Shown here: positions 26,963 to 35,635 of the stretch, piece by piece | Numbering within the stretch: position 1 is the first letter of the stretch | Layout of the letters: each line of letters starts with the position of its first letter | From: Candidatus Kapaibacterium thiocyanatum | GTDB taxonomy: Bacteria; Bacteroidota; Ignavibacteria; Kapaibacteriales; Kapaibacteriaceae | DNA length: 64,000 nt | Direction: 5' to 3' | Assembly (NCBI GenBank): GCA_001899175.1 | Contig: MKVH01000024.1 | Coordinates: 62,001 to 126,000 of the forward strand | Position numbers and translations under genes: made by a program | Notes under the pieces: generated by a model | What the model saw: the letters and a program-made list of their open reading frames with translations, nothing else | What the model was told of the DNA's origin: nothing | Databases searched by the model: none

Positions 26963-29086
26963 ATGACGTTGTTCCGTCGTGTCGTCGTACTGGTCGTCGC
27001 CGTCATCGGACTTTGCCTTTCGGCGAAGGCCGACACGCTCTACGTCAACATCCAGGCCGAGCCCGGTGGGGACGGCCGTAGCTGGAATACCGCCTACCGT
27101 CATCTCAACGACGCGCTCACGGCAAGCCGCCAGGGCGACGAACTGTGGGTTGCGAAGGGAACGTACAAGCCCGATCAGGGAACGGATCGCACCGCCGGGG
27201 ACAAGAACGCTACGTTCCGCATCCTGAACCGCAGACAGGTCTACGGTGGATTCAAGGGCACGGAGACACTGCGCGAAACGCGCGACTGGTATCGTAACCG
27301 GACGATCCTCAGCGGCGATCTTCTGGGGAACGATGCCGAGGTGATCGACGTGAGCGACGTTACGCGCTTCGACAACAGCATGAACGTCGTGACCATGACG
27401 AGCGGTGATCTCGACTCGATGACGATCATCGACGGTCTGGTGATCACGGCCGGCTTCAATCCTCTTGGCGAGGGTGCCGGTATCCTCGTCGGTGCCGACT
27501 CCCCGATCTTCCGCAACTGCGAATTCCTGCGGAACGGGGCGAGCAAGGGTGGCGCCGCATACGTGACGGGAACGGGACAGGCGAAGTTCGAATACTGCAC
27601 CTTCATCGAGAACATGGCCCTGCGTGAAGGTGGCGCCATCTGCTACGAAGGCAGGAAGGACAGTCTTACGCGTCCGGCCGTATCGCAGTCGCACTTCATC
27701 GGCAACAGGGCGGGATCGCGTGGAGGTGCCATCAGCTTCGTCGATGCAGGTACTCCCCGCGTCGCCAGCTCGGTCTTCTACGGCAATCGCGTCGAAGGGA
27801 TCGGTGGCGCCGGTGGTGCCATCCATGCCGACGAGAGGACGATTCCCTACGTCGTGAACACGACGTTCGTGCGCAACCTGTACGGTGACAGCTCGGGAGT
27901 CGGTGCGGCCGTGGCCATGCATGGAGCAGGTGTCCTCAACAGCATCTTCTGGGGAACCGAGGAAGAGAATCAGCGTCAGATCGCACAACTGGATACGACG
28001 GGTCTCGATACGATGATCGCTGCCAGGGCCTGTCTGGTACGTAACGACTTCGACTTCGGCTTCTGGCAGAACGATCCGATGTTCATCGATATCGAACATC
28101 CTGCCGGTCCCGACGGCTTCCTGGGAACGGACGACGATGGACTTCGCGTCGATGCGATGTCGACTGCGCATGATGCAGGAGTCATCGACGGATTCGTGAA
28201 CCACTGGCGTACCGACTGCATCGGCAATCCTCGTCTGGTCGAGCGCAAGATCGATCTCGGCGCCTACGAGTGGCAGCGTCCTGGGCACGAACGCTATCGT
28301 GAGATCGTACGTGAAATGCGCGAAGACGGTCTCGTCTACATGTATCGTCACATGACGACGGACTGGGATCAGAAGGATCCGGGCCCGGCACCGGAATGCT
28401 TCCCCGGTCGTAACCTCAGTTATGAAGGACGTCAGCAAGGGATCACCATCGGCAAACACAGCCGTGCACTCGGTATCGACGTGACGGAAGTCCTGGCCAG
28501 TCCGGTATGCAGGTGCTGGGAGACGGCCTTCCTCATCTACGGTACCTACGAGAAGGTGGCATACTGGGGTAGTGGCGGAGGCGCCAGCAACGATGCCGGT
28601 CGCCGTGCCGATCTGTCCAGACTGGTGCTGCCTGCGGGTACGTCGCGTGCGATCGCCACGCACGATGCCGTCATCCTCACGCTGATCGATTTCACGTCGG
28701 CGGAAGTCATGGAAGGCGATGCCGTCATCATCCGTCCCCTCGGCGATACCTTCGAAGTCATCGGCCACTTCTGTTCCGACACATGGGAGCGCTATCATGT
28801 GCGCTTCCCGGATTCGACGTCGACGGGTGTCGATGGTGATGTCGATGTCGTTGCAGGCAACGGTATCCATGACGTCCATCCGAATCCCGTACAGTCGGAA
28901 CTGGCTTTCTCGCTGTCGATGGGCGGTATGGTCCAGGTCATCGACGTGAACGGGGGCATCGTTCTCACGCAACGGATGACGCAAGGACGTCAGTCGTTGT
29001 CCGTTTCATCCCTGACGGCGGGCGTCTATGCCCTGCGTGTCGTCAGCGAACGCGGCGTTTCGACAGCGATGTTCGTCAAGCGGTGA
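26963..29086 (+). CDS. Beta-helix / histidine phosphatase fusion with T9SS sorting domain
   Basis: A 707-residue secreted fusion. A signal peptide (about 1-23) leads into a right-handed parallel beta-helix region (about 25-440) with repeats such as GGAAYVTGTGQ, GGAICYEG and GGAISFVD, typical of surface adhesin-like proteins. Residues about 450-625 read as a histidine phosphatase domain: the catalytic RH is at 462-463 (YRHMTTDW), followed by RNLSYEGRQQ, the SPVCRCWETA block with R517, and the second catalytic His at 567 (ATHDAV). The C-terminal 75 residues (from HPNPVQ to MFVKR) form a T9SS domain. The usual RHG or RHA reads RHM. The start at 26963 has GGAG upstream. The gene converges with the symporter gene and overlaps its end by 11 bp. 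Confidence 0.8.
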   Translation: MTLFRRVVVLVVAVIGLCLSAKADTLYVNIQAEPGGDGRSWNTAYRHLNDALTASRQGDELWVAKGTYKPDQGTDRTAGDKNATFRILNRRQVYGGFKGTETLRETRDWYRNRTILSGDLLGNDAEVIDVSDVTRFDNSMNVVTMTSGDLDSMTIIDGLVITAGFNPLGEGAGILVGADSPIFRNCEFLRNGASKGGAAYVTGTGQAKFEYCTFIENMALREGGAICYEGRKDSLTRPAVSQSHFIGNRAGSRGGAISFVDAGTPRVASSVFYGNRVEGIGGAGGAIHADERTIPYVVNTTFVRNLYGDSSGVGAAVAMHGAGVLNSIFWGTEEENQRQIAQLDTTGLDTMIAARACLVRNDFDFGFWQNDPMFIDIEHPAGPDGFLGTDDDGLRVDAMSTAHDAGVIDGFVNHWRTDCIGNPRLVERKIDLGAYEWQRPGHERYREIVREMREDGLVYMYRHMTTDWDQKDPGPAPECFPGRNLSYEGRQQGITIGKHSRALGIDVTEVLASPVCRCWETAFLIYGTYEKVAYWGSGGGASNDAGRRADLSRLVLPAGTSRAIATHDAVILTLIDFTSAEVMEGDAVIIRPLGDTFEVIGHFCSDTWERYHVRFPDSTSTGVDGDVDVVAGNGIHDVHPNPVQSELAFSLSMGGMVQVIDVNGGIVLTQRMTQGRQSLSVSSLTAGVYALRVVSERGVSTAMFVKR

Positions 29087-30362
29087 TTTCGCCGAAGGCG
29101 CGGGCCTTCTCTTCGTCGAAGACACCTTCCCATCGTGCCATGACGGCCGCGGCCAGGCAGTTGCCGAGCAGGTTGACGCTCGACCGGGCCATGTCCATGA
29201 TCTCGTCGACACCGAAGATCATGGCTACGCCGATGGCTCCGTAGGGCGCGGGAAGGAAGGAATTGACGCAGGCGAGAAGGATGACGAGCGAAGCGCGCGG
29301 CACAGCGGCTACGCCCTTCGACGTGATCATCAGGGTGATCATCATCGCGATCTGCTGATCGATACCGAAGGTGAAGCCAGGTACGGTGCCCGCTACGGCC
29401 TGGGCGATGAAGACGCTGGCCATGGCGAGATAGAGCGTCGTGCCATCGAGATTGAAACTGTATCCCGTCGGCATCACGAAGCCGACGATGCGCTTCGGAA
29501 CACCGAACTGCTCCATGTTTTCCATTGCCTTCGGCAGGGCGGATTCGCTCGACGTCGTGACGAAGGCAATGGTGAACGGTTCGCGTACGGCGCGGATGAA
29601 CTGCTTCACCGGAATGCGGGCGATGCGCATGACGAAGCCGAGAACGATGACGACGAAGACGAGCAGGGCGATATAGAGCGAAGCGATGAGCATGCCCAGA
29701 TTCTTCAGGACTTCCACACCCTGATGGCCGATGGTCGCCGCCATCGCCGCACCCACGCCGATGGGCGCATACATCATGACGTAGCCGGTGAACTTGAACA
29801 TCACCGAGGCCAGACTTTCACACCACTGCACGATGGGTCTGCCCCTGTCGCCACTGGCCGAAACACCAAGACCGAAGAGCACGGAGAAGACGACGATCTG
29901 CAGGACGTCACCCTTGACCATGGCTTCGATGATGCTCGATGGGAAGATGTGGACCAGCGTTTCGATCAGCGTCTTCGGATGCGTCTGTCCGACCGTTCCC
30001 AATATTCCGGCATCCCCCTGGAGAACGACGCCCGCGCCGGGCTGGATGACGTTGACGACGAGCAGACCCAGGAAAAGAGCGACGGTGGTGATGATCTCGA
30101 AGTAGAGCAACGACTTCACGCCGAGCCTGCCGATCTTCTTTACATCTCCTCCGCCTGCGATTCCTGCCACGACCGTGGCGAAGACCAGCGGTGCGATGAT
30201 GGACTTGATCATATGCAGGAAGATGTCACGCAACCAGGACAGGCTGGTGCCGAATTCAGGGGCGAAGTGGCCGATGAGTCCGCCGACGACGAGGCCGATC
30301 AGGATCTGTTTCGTGAGTGAAAGGTGCCACCAGGGCTTGGGCGAAGTATCGTGTGTCATCAT
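29076..30362 (-). CDS. Dicarboxylate/amino acid:cation symporter (DAACS family)
   Basis: A 428-residue secondary transporter of the GltP/DctA family, which takes up glutamate, aspartate or C4-dicarboxylates with Na+ or H+. Multiple membrane segments and the family regions are present: IIAPLVFATVVAGIA near 60, the HP1-like SSSESALPKAM at about 280, and GYSFNLDGTTLYLA near 310. The HP2 region follows near 345-365. The substrate cannot be set from sequence alone. I start at 30362, 8 nt from an AGGA; ATGs at 30368 and 30359 are alternatives. It is divergent from the MFS gene across a 67-nt gap and overlaps the previous gene's end by 11 bp on the opposite strand. Confidence 0.92.
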   Translation of the reverse strand: MMTHDTSPKPWWHLSLTKQILIGLVVGGLIGHFAPEFGTSLSWLRDIFLHMIKSIIAPLVFATVVAGIAGGGDVKKIGRLGVKSLLYFEIITTVALFLGLLVVNVIQPGAGVVLQGDAGILGTVGQTHPKTLIETLVHIFPSSIIEAMVKGDVLQIVVFSVLFGLGVSASGDRGRPIVQWCESLASVMFKFTGYVMMYAPIGVGAAMAATIGHQGVEVLKNLGMLIASLYIALLVFVVIVLGFVMRIARIPVKQFIRAVREPFTIAFVTTSSESALPKAMENMEQFGVPKRIVGFVMPTGYSFNLDGTTLYLAMASVFIAQAVAGTVPGFTFGIDQQIAMMITLMITSKGVAAVPRASLVILLACVNSFLPAPYGAIGVAMIFGVDEIMDMARSSVNLLGNCLAAAVMARWEGVFDEEKARAFGEITA

Positions 30363-30429
30363 GGGCATGGTCCTGTTGGATGACGAAGATAGTATTTTCG
30401 TCCGCTGACCACACGTACCTGGATGATCG

Positions 30430-31665
30430 ATGACGTCACCACTTCAACTGCCCGAGTATCGGGCCTTCCTGCAACTGCGGTTCTTTCTGGCGACGGGTTG
30501 GCACATGCAGGGAGTCGTCATCGCCTGGTATGTCTATGCGATCACGAAGGATCCGTTCATGCTGGGAATGGTGGGGCTGGCCGAGGCCATTCCCGCCATC
30601 GGTGCGGCACTGCCGATGGGATACGTGATCGAACGCATGGAGAAACGTCGTGCCGTGCGCATCGCCCTGACGCTCATCGTGGTGTCGGCCATGATCTCGG
30701 CCGTCCTCCTGCAGCCTTCCATGCTTCCTGCGCTGGGCAAGCCGACGGTGATCGGCGGACTGCTCGCCATGATCATGGTGAATGGCTTCGCCCGCAGCAT
30801 GTATTCGCCGTCGATGTTCTCCATGCTGTCGGCCATCGTTCCGCGTGATCTCATTCCGCAAGGAACGGCGCTGAGCAGTACGGTCTGGCAAGGTGCCGTG
30901 ATCTCCGGTCCGTTGGCCGCAGGCCTCGTCTACGGTCACTTCGGTGTCACGGTGGCGTCCATTACCTATGTCCTCTTCATGATCATCGGTTCGCTCGGCG
31001 TGTTACGACTCACGCCGAAACCCGCCTTGCTCAAGGGGCGCGGCAGTTCGATGAAGGATGATCTGACGAAGGGACTCGATTTCATCTTCGCGAACAAGAT
31101 CATCCTCGGTGCACTGTCCCTGGATCTCTTCGCCGTGCTGTTCGGTGGCGTGACGGCACTGCTGCCTGTCTTCGCCGATACCGTCCTCCACGTCGGTGAA
31201 TCCGGGCTCGGCCTCCTGCGCGCATCGATGTCCATCGGCTCGGTGGTCATGATGGCGTGGCTGAGTTATCGGCCGCCGGCACGGAATGCCGGACGCAACA
31301 TGTTGCTGAGCGTTGCCGCCTATGGCGGGTGCATGCTGAGCTTCGCCATGAGTACATCCTTCGCATTGTCCGTAGGGTTGCTCGTCCTTGCCGGTATCTT
31401 CGACAGCGTGAGCGTCGTGACGCGGCAGACGATCCTGCAACTCTATACGCCGGAAGACATGAAGGGGCGGGTCGCCGCTGCGAATACGATGTTCGTGTCG
31501 TCCAGCAACGAGCTCGGTGCAGTCGAAAGCGGTATCAGTGCCAAGCTGTTCGGTACCGTTCCGAGTGTTCTCATCGGCGGTACCATCACGCTGATCGTCG
31601 TCGCAGTCGTCACCCTCACGTCGCCTGCGCTCCGTGCCATGGATCTGTCCCAGAACGAAATCTGA
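30430..31665 (+). CDS. MFS transporter (DHA3/EntS-like)
   Basis: A 411-residue major facilitator with about 12 hydrophobic spans and no signal peptide. The opening (PEYRAFLQLRFFLATGWHMQ) and the ALPMGYVIERMEKRR loop after the second span fit the DHA3 group that includes EntS-like exporters and many uncharacterised proteins. The second half has a parallel RPPARNAGRN loop. The substrate is unknown. It is divergent from the DAACS gene; near-consensus -7 boxes on both strands (TATTTTCG at 30393-30400 plus, TATCTTCG at 30384-30391 minus) suggest a shared control region. Confidence 0.87.
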   Translation: MTSPLQLPEYRAFLQLRFFLATGWHMQGVVIAWYVYAITKDPFMLGMVGLAEAIPAIGAALPMGYVIERMEKRRAVRIALTLIVVSAMISAVLLQPSMLPALGKPTVIGGLLAMIMVNGFARSMYSPSMFSMLSAIVPRDLIPQGTALSSTVWQGAVISGPLAAGLVYGHFGVTVASITYVLFMIIGSLGVLRLTPKPALLKGRGSSMKDDLTKGLDFIFANKIILGALSLDLFAVLFGGVTALLPVFADTVLHVGESGLGLLRASMSIGSVVMMAWLSYRPPARNAGRNMLLSVAAYGGCMLSFAMSTSFALSVGLLVLAGIFDSVSVVTRQTILQLYTPEDMKGRVAAANTMFVSSSNELGAVESGISAKLFGTVPSVLIGGTITLIVVAVVTLTSPALRAMDLSQNEI

Positions 31666-31766
31666 GCGGCGCCGGCCGCCGCCTGCCCATCGCGGGGACT
31701 GTGGTCCTCTTCCGCGAGTCATCGCGTGCCTTCGAACGAACATCATCCATTCACTGATCCATCGTC

Positions 31767-33281
31767 ATGAAATCATTGTTGTCGTATTGCTGTGCGTTCG
31801 TGATCGCCTGCGCCGGAATGAGTGCACAGGTCGTACCCGCCGATGGCGACGAGGTCCCGTCGTTGCGTGCCCTCGATACGTTCATGCTGCGTACCATGGA
31901 GCGCTGGAACATGCCGGGTGGCCAGCTCGCCGTCACGAAGAACGGACGTCTCGTCTATTCCCGTGCCTTCGGCTATGCCGACACCATGGCGAAGATTCCT
32001 GCGACCCGTCGCAACCTGTTCCGGATCGCATCGAGTTCGAAGCCGGTCACGGGAACGGCCATCCAGAAGCTCGTTGCCGGTGGCAGGCTGCATCTGGACG
32101 ACAAGGTCGTGGATATCCTCGCAGGCATCGCGCCGGTGCCGGGGGCGACGAGACATGCGGACTGGGACAAGATCACCGTCCGTCATCTCATGATGCATAG
32201 CGCCGGTTTCGCCAACTCGAACGGCGATCCGCAGTATGAATACCTGCGTACTGCGGCCCGGGCCTGCGCCGTTCCCGTACCTGCAGATCCTGCTTCCATC
32301 ATTCGGTATATGCTGGACAAGCCACTCGACTATCAGCCCGGAACGGCCATCTCCTATTCCAACTTCGGATTCAACCTCCTGGGTCGCATCATCGAGGCCG
32401 TGACCGGTATGCCGTACGAACGCTACGTTCGCGACAGCATCTTCGCACCGGCAGGGATCACCGCGGCGTATATCGGAAAGACCAGGCGCATCGAACGCAT
32501 GGAAGGGGAAGTCGTCTACTACGTCGGCAACGACCTGCCTGACGGGTGGAGCGTGATGGGCGATGAGGATGCGCGGGTGAGCATGGCTTATGGGGCGGAC
32601 TATCATCTGCCGACGACCGATGCCCACGGTGGATGGGTCACCACGGCCACCGATCTGGTGCGCTATCTCACGTCGCTCGATCCTACGACGTCGCGCCCGC
32701 ACATCCTGCCCGCGGATCAGATCGATACCATGGTTGTCGTTCCTGCGATTTCCGGTGAGAACGATCCGCAGCGGTATCAGGGGCTGGCCTTCCGCTGCGA
32801 AGCGAACGGTCAGGTATGGACGCATGCGGGCATTCTCGCGGGCGCATCCAGCCTCATCTGGCGGGACGGCCGTACTGGTGTGACATTCACATGGATCTTC
32901 AACAGCTCTCCCATCACGACGATCGGCGAGTTCGCCCAGGATACGCGCGTACGGATGGATGCGGCCCTGGCTGCCATCGAGGCCACGAACGGCTGGCCGG
33001 ACATCGACCTCTTCGGAGCCGTCTCCGTCAAGGCGGGTCAGGCCGACAAGCCCGGCATCGACGCCCGACCCAATCCCGCGGAAGGTCACGTGACGTTGAC
33101 CTTCGGAATGGAAGGCAGTGCCGGTGCGGACCTCATCGTTGCCGATTCCGCGGGCCGTATCGTGGTACGGCGCAAGGTCGGCCTCGATACGGCGTCCGTC
33201 GTACTCCAGACGTCCGGCTGGATGCGAGGAGCCTATTCGGTCCGGATCGGCGACCGCACGTCGGCCTTCGTCGTGCGATAA
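31767..33281 (+). CDS. Secreted serine hydrolase (class C beta-lactamase fold) with T9SS tail
   Basis: A 504-residue exported serine hydrolase of the beta-lactamase/D-aminopeptidase/esterase family. A signal peptide (about 1-20) precedes the catalytic domain. The three active-site motifs are intact: SxxK at S89-K92, YSN at Y197-N199 and HAG at H353-G355 in place of KTG. HxG is common in esterase/peptidase members, so this is not good evidence of antibiotic resistance. The C-terminal 75 residues (from RPNPAE to AFVVR) form a T9SS domain, placing the protein on the cell surface or outside. It is probably monocistronic. A promoter box for the next gene begins 17 nt after its stop. Confidence 0.88.
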   Translation: MKSLLSYCCAFVIACAGMSAQVVPADGDEVPSLRALDTFMLRTMERWNMPGGQLAVTKNGRLVYSRAFGYADTMAKIPATRRNLFRIASSSKPVTGTAIQKLVAGGRLHLDDKVVDILAGIAPVPGATRHADWDKITVRHLMMHSAGFANSNGDPQYEYLRTAARACAVPVPADPASIIRYMLDKPLDYQPGTAISYSNFGFNLLGRIIEAVTGMPYERYVRDSIFAPAGITAAYIGKTRRIERMEGEVVYYVGNDLPDGWSVMGDEDARVSMAYGADYHLPTTDAHGGWVTTATDLVRYLTSLDPTTSRPHILPADQIDTMVVVPAISGENDPQRYQGLAFRCEANGQVWTHAGILAGASSLIWRDGRTGVTFTWIFNSSPITTIGEFAQDTRVRMDAALAAIEATNGWPDIDLFGAVSVKAGQADKPGIDARPNPAEGHVTLTFGMEGSAGADLIVADSAGRIVVRRKVGLDTASVVLQTSGWMRGAYSVRIGDRTSAFVVR

Positions 33282-33297
33282 ATCCGGAAAAATTCAC

Positions 33298-33305
33298 TAC
33301 ATTTG
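33298..33305 (+). promoter_or_regulatory. Promoter -7 box for the free-standing EF-G gene
   Basis: TACATTTG, an exact TAnnTTTG match, 98 nt before the EF-G start. No clear -33 TTG. The long leader shows no obvious hairpin. Confidence 0.55.
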
Positions 33306-33403
33306 ATGTCTTTTTCGGGAAGTGTCTGCCGCATGGCGGTAGCTCACCGATCGGAAAAGCTGTCGAAGCGAATCAGTCTCTCCACTTATACCAATGAACG
33401 GCC

Positions 33404-35503
33404 ATGGCAGATCTGTCAAAGGTTCGGAACATCGGGATCTCGGCCCACATCGATTCCGGCAAGACCACACTGTCCGAGCGTATCCTGTATTACACGGGTA
33501 AAATCCACGCAATTCACGAAGTCCGCGGTAAGGACGGTGTCGGCGCCAAGATGGACTCGATGGACCTCGAACGTGAAAAGGGTATCACCATCCAGTCGGC
33601 CGCCACGTACTGCACGTGGGGCGACTACAACATCAACCTGATCGACACTCCCGGTCACGTGGACTTCACGGTGGAAGTAGAGCGCGCCCTGCGCGTACTC
33701 GATGGCGCCGTCCTGGTTCTGTGCTCGGTTGCAGGTGTGCAGTCGCAGTCGATCACGGTAGACCGTCAGATGCGCCGCTACAGCGTACCCCGTCTGGCCT
33801 TCATCAACAAGGCCGACCGTCAGGGTGCCAATCCGGACAAGGTCGTCGACCAGCTTCGCGAGAAGCTCCAGCACAATCCTGCCTTCGTGACGTATCCGAT
33901 CGGTCTCGAAGACAAGCTCCAGGGCTGCCTCAACCTCGTGACCATGAAGGCCGTCTATTTCGACGGCGATTCGGGTGACGACATCCGTATCGAAGAAATT
34001 CCGGCCGACCTCATGCCGAAGGCCAAGGAACTGCGCCATCACCTGATCGAAGTCGCCGCCGACTTCGAAGACAGTCTGATGGAGAAGTTCCTCATGGACG
34101 AAGAACCCACGGAAGCGGAACTCAAGTCCGCCATCCGCAAGGGTGCCCTCAGCATGAAGATGACGCCCGTCTTCTGTGGCTCCGCCTACAAGAACAAGGG
34201 CGTTCAGCTGTTGCTCGATGGTGTCGTGGACTTCCTTCCGTCGCCCGACCAGATCAAGAACGAAGCGCTCGACCAGGACAACAACGAAGAGAAAGTCACC
34301 CTCGATCCCGATCCCAACAAGCCGCTCGTCATGCTTGCCTTCAAGCTCGAGGACGGCCGGTACGGACAGCTCACCTACATGCGTATCTATCAGGGTTCGG
34401 TAGGTAAGGGCGATACGATCTTCAACGTCGCCAACGGCAAGAAGGTCAAGGTTCCCCGCCTCGTGCGCATGCACTCCAGCGAAATGCACGAACTCGAGGA
34501 AAAATCGGTCGCCGGTGACATCGTGGCCCTGTTCGGCGTGGACTGCGCCTCGGGCGACACGTTCACCGATGGCAACGTCCGCTATTCGATGACGTCGATG
34601 TTCGTTCCCGAGCCTGTGATCGAACTTGCCGTAGCTCCGAAGGACAAGGCAGGTCAGGTGAACTTCTCGAAGGCCCTGAACCGCTTCACCAAGGAAGACC
34701 CGACGTTCCGCGTGATGCGAGACGAAGAGTCCGGCGAAACGATCATCAAGGGCATGGGTGAACTTCACCTCGAGATCTACATCGAGCGTATCCGTCGTGA
34801 ATACAACACGGAAATCACCGTCGGTCGTCCGAAGGTAGCTTTCCGCGAAACGATCACGGCGCGCGCCGACTTCAACTACACGCACAAGAAGCAGACGGGT
34901 GGTTCGGGTCAGTTCGCCCGCGTGGGCGGTTTCATCGATCCGCTTCCGAGCGACGCTGTGGAAATGTATGAATTCGTGGACGACATCGTCGGCGGCGTGA
35001 TTCCCCGTGAGTACGTTCCTGCCTGTGACAAGGGCTTCCGTGAAGCCGTCAAGGAGGGTACGCTGATCGGTCAGCCGGTCGTCGGTGTACGCGTGACGAT
35101 CAACGACGGTGCGACGCACGCGGTCGACTCGTCGGAAATGGCGTTCAAGACGGCTGCCATCCAGGCTTTCCGCGAATCGTACTCGGCCTGCAAGCCGGTG
35201 ATCCTCGAGCCGATCATGAAGCTCGAAGTGAGCGCACCGGAAGAGTTCCAGGGTACGGTGATCGGCCAGATCAACCAGCGCCGTGGCGTCATCCTCGGCA
35301 CGGAAACGGACATGGGCTACGTCACGATCGAATCGGAAGTACCGCTGTCCGAAATGTTCGGATACTCCACGGACCTCCGTTCCGTGACGCAAGGTAAGGG
35401 CGAGTTCTCGATGGAATTCGAGAAGTACCAACCCGTACCGCGCAACGTCCAGGAAGAGATGGTCAAGGAATATCAGAAGCGTCGCGCCGAAGGTAACAAG
35501 TAA
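33404..35503 (+). CDS. fusA: Elongation factor G, mtEFG1/spdEFG1-like (free-standing copy)
   Basis: A 699-residue translational GTPase with all five EF-G domains. G motifs are [14 protein letters not shown] and NKAD. The body resembles mitochondrial EFG1 (GFM1) more than standard bacterial EF-G, with [29 protein letters not shown] and [12 protein letters not shown]. Domain IV keeps the intact tip: GGVIPREY, and H572 in THAVDSSE, the equivalent of the E. coli His needed for translocation. It therefore looks like the translocating EF-G. It sits outside the str operon with its own -7 box upstream and a strong terminator downstream. A second, different EF-G is in the str operon (46523-48574). Confidence 0.9.
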   Translation: MADLSKVRNIGISAHIDSGKTTLSERILYYTGKIHAIHEVRGKDGVGAKMDSMDLEREKGITIQSAATYCTWGDYNINLIDTPGHVDFTVEVERALRVLDGAVLVLCSVAGVQSQSITVDRQMRRYSVPRLAFINKADRQGANPDKVVDQLREKLQHNPAFVTYPIGLEDKLQGCLNLVTMKAVYFDGDSGDDIRIEEIPADLMPKAKELRHHLIEVAADFEDSLMEKFLMDEEPTEAELKSAIRKGALSMKMTPVFCGSAYKNKGVQLLLDGVVDFLPSPDQIKNEALDQDNNEEKVTLDPDPNKPLVMLAFKLEDGRYGQLTYMRIYQGSVGKGDTIFNVANGKKVKVPRLVRMHSSEMHELEEKSVAGDIVALFGVDCASGDTFTDGNVRYSMTSMFVPEPVIELAVAPKDKAGQVNFSKALNRFTKEDPTFRVMRDEESGETIIKGMGELHLEIYIERIRREYNTEITVGRPKVAFRETITARADFNYTHKKQTGGSGQFARVGGFIDPLPSDAVEMYEFVDDIVGGVIPREYVPACDKGFREAVKEGTLIGQPVVGVRVTINDGATHAVDSSEMAFKTAAIQAFRESYSACKPVILEPIMKLEVSAPEEFQGTVIGQINQRRGVILGTETDMGYVTIESEVPLSEMFGYSTDLRSVTQGKGEFSMEFEKYQPVPRNVQEEMVKEYQKRRAEGNK

Positions 35504-35532
35504 GCGTCGGACGATCGGTTCGAAAATCCAGA

Positions 35533-35569
35533 CTCCGTGCATCGGCAACGATGCACGGAGTTTTCTTTT
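35533..35569 (+). terminator. Intrinsic terminator after the free-standing EF-G
   Basis: Perfect 11-bp arms CTCCGTGCATC/GATGCACGGAG around GGCAAC, then TTTTCTTTTT. This is a classical terminator and shows that the EF-G gene is monocistronic. Confidence 0.92.
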
Positions 35570-35635
35570 TGCGGGTAGTCCCACGGCATCCGATCCTGTC
35601 CGCGGCCATGGCGGATCGCTCGTTCGGATCGAATA

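Noticed and set aside
31767-33281. Serine hydrolase as an antibiotic-resistance beta-lactamase
   Set aside because: The third motif is HAG rather than KTG and the protein carries a T9SS tail; esterase or peptidase activity is more likely.
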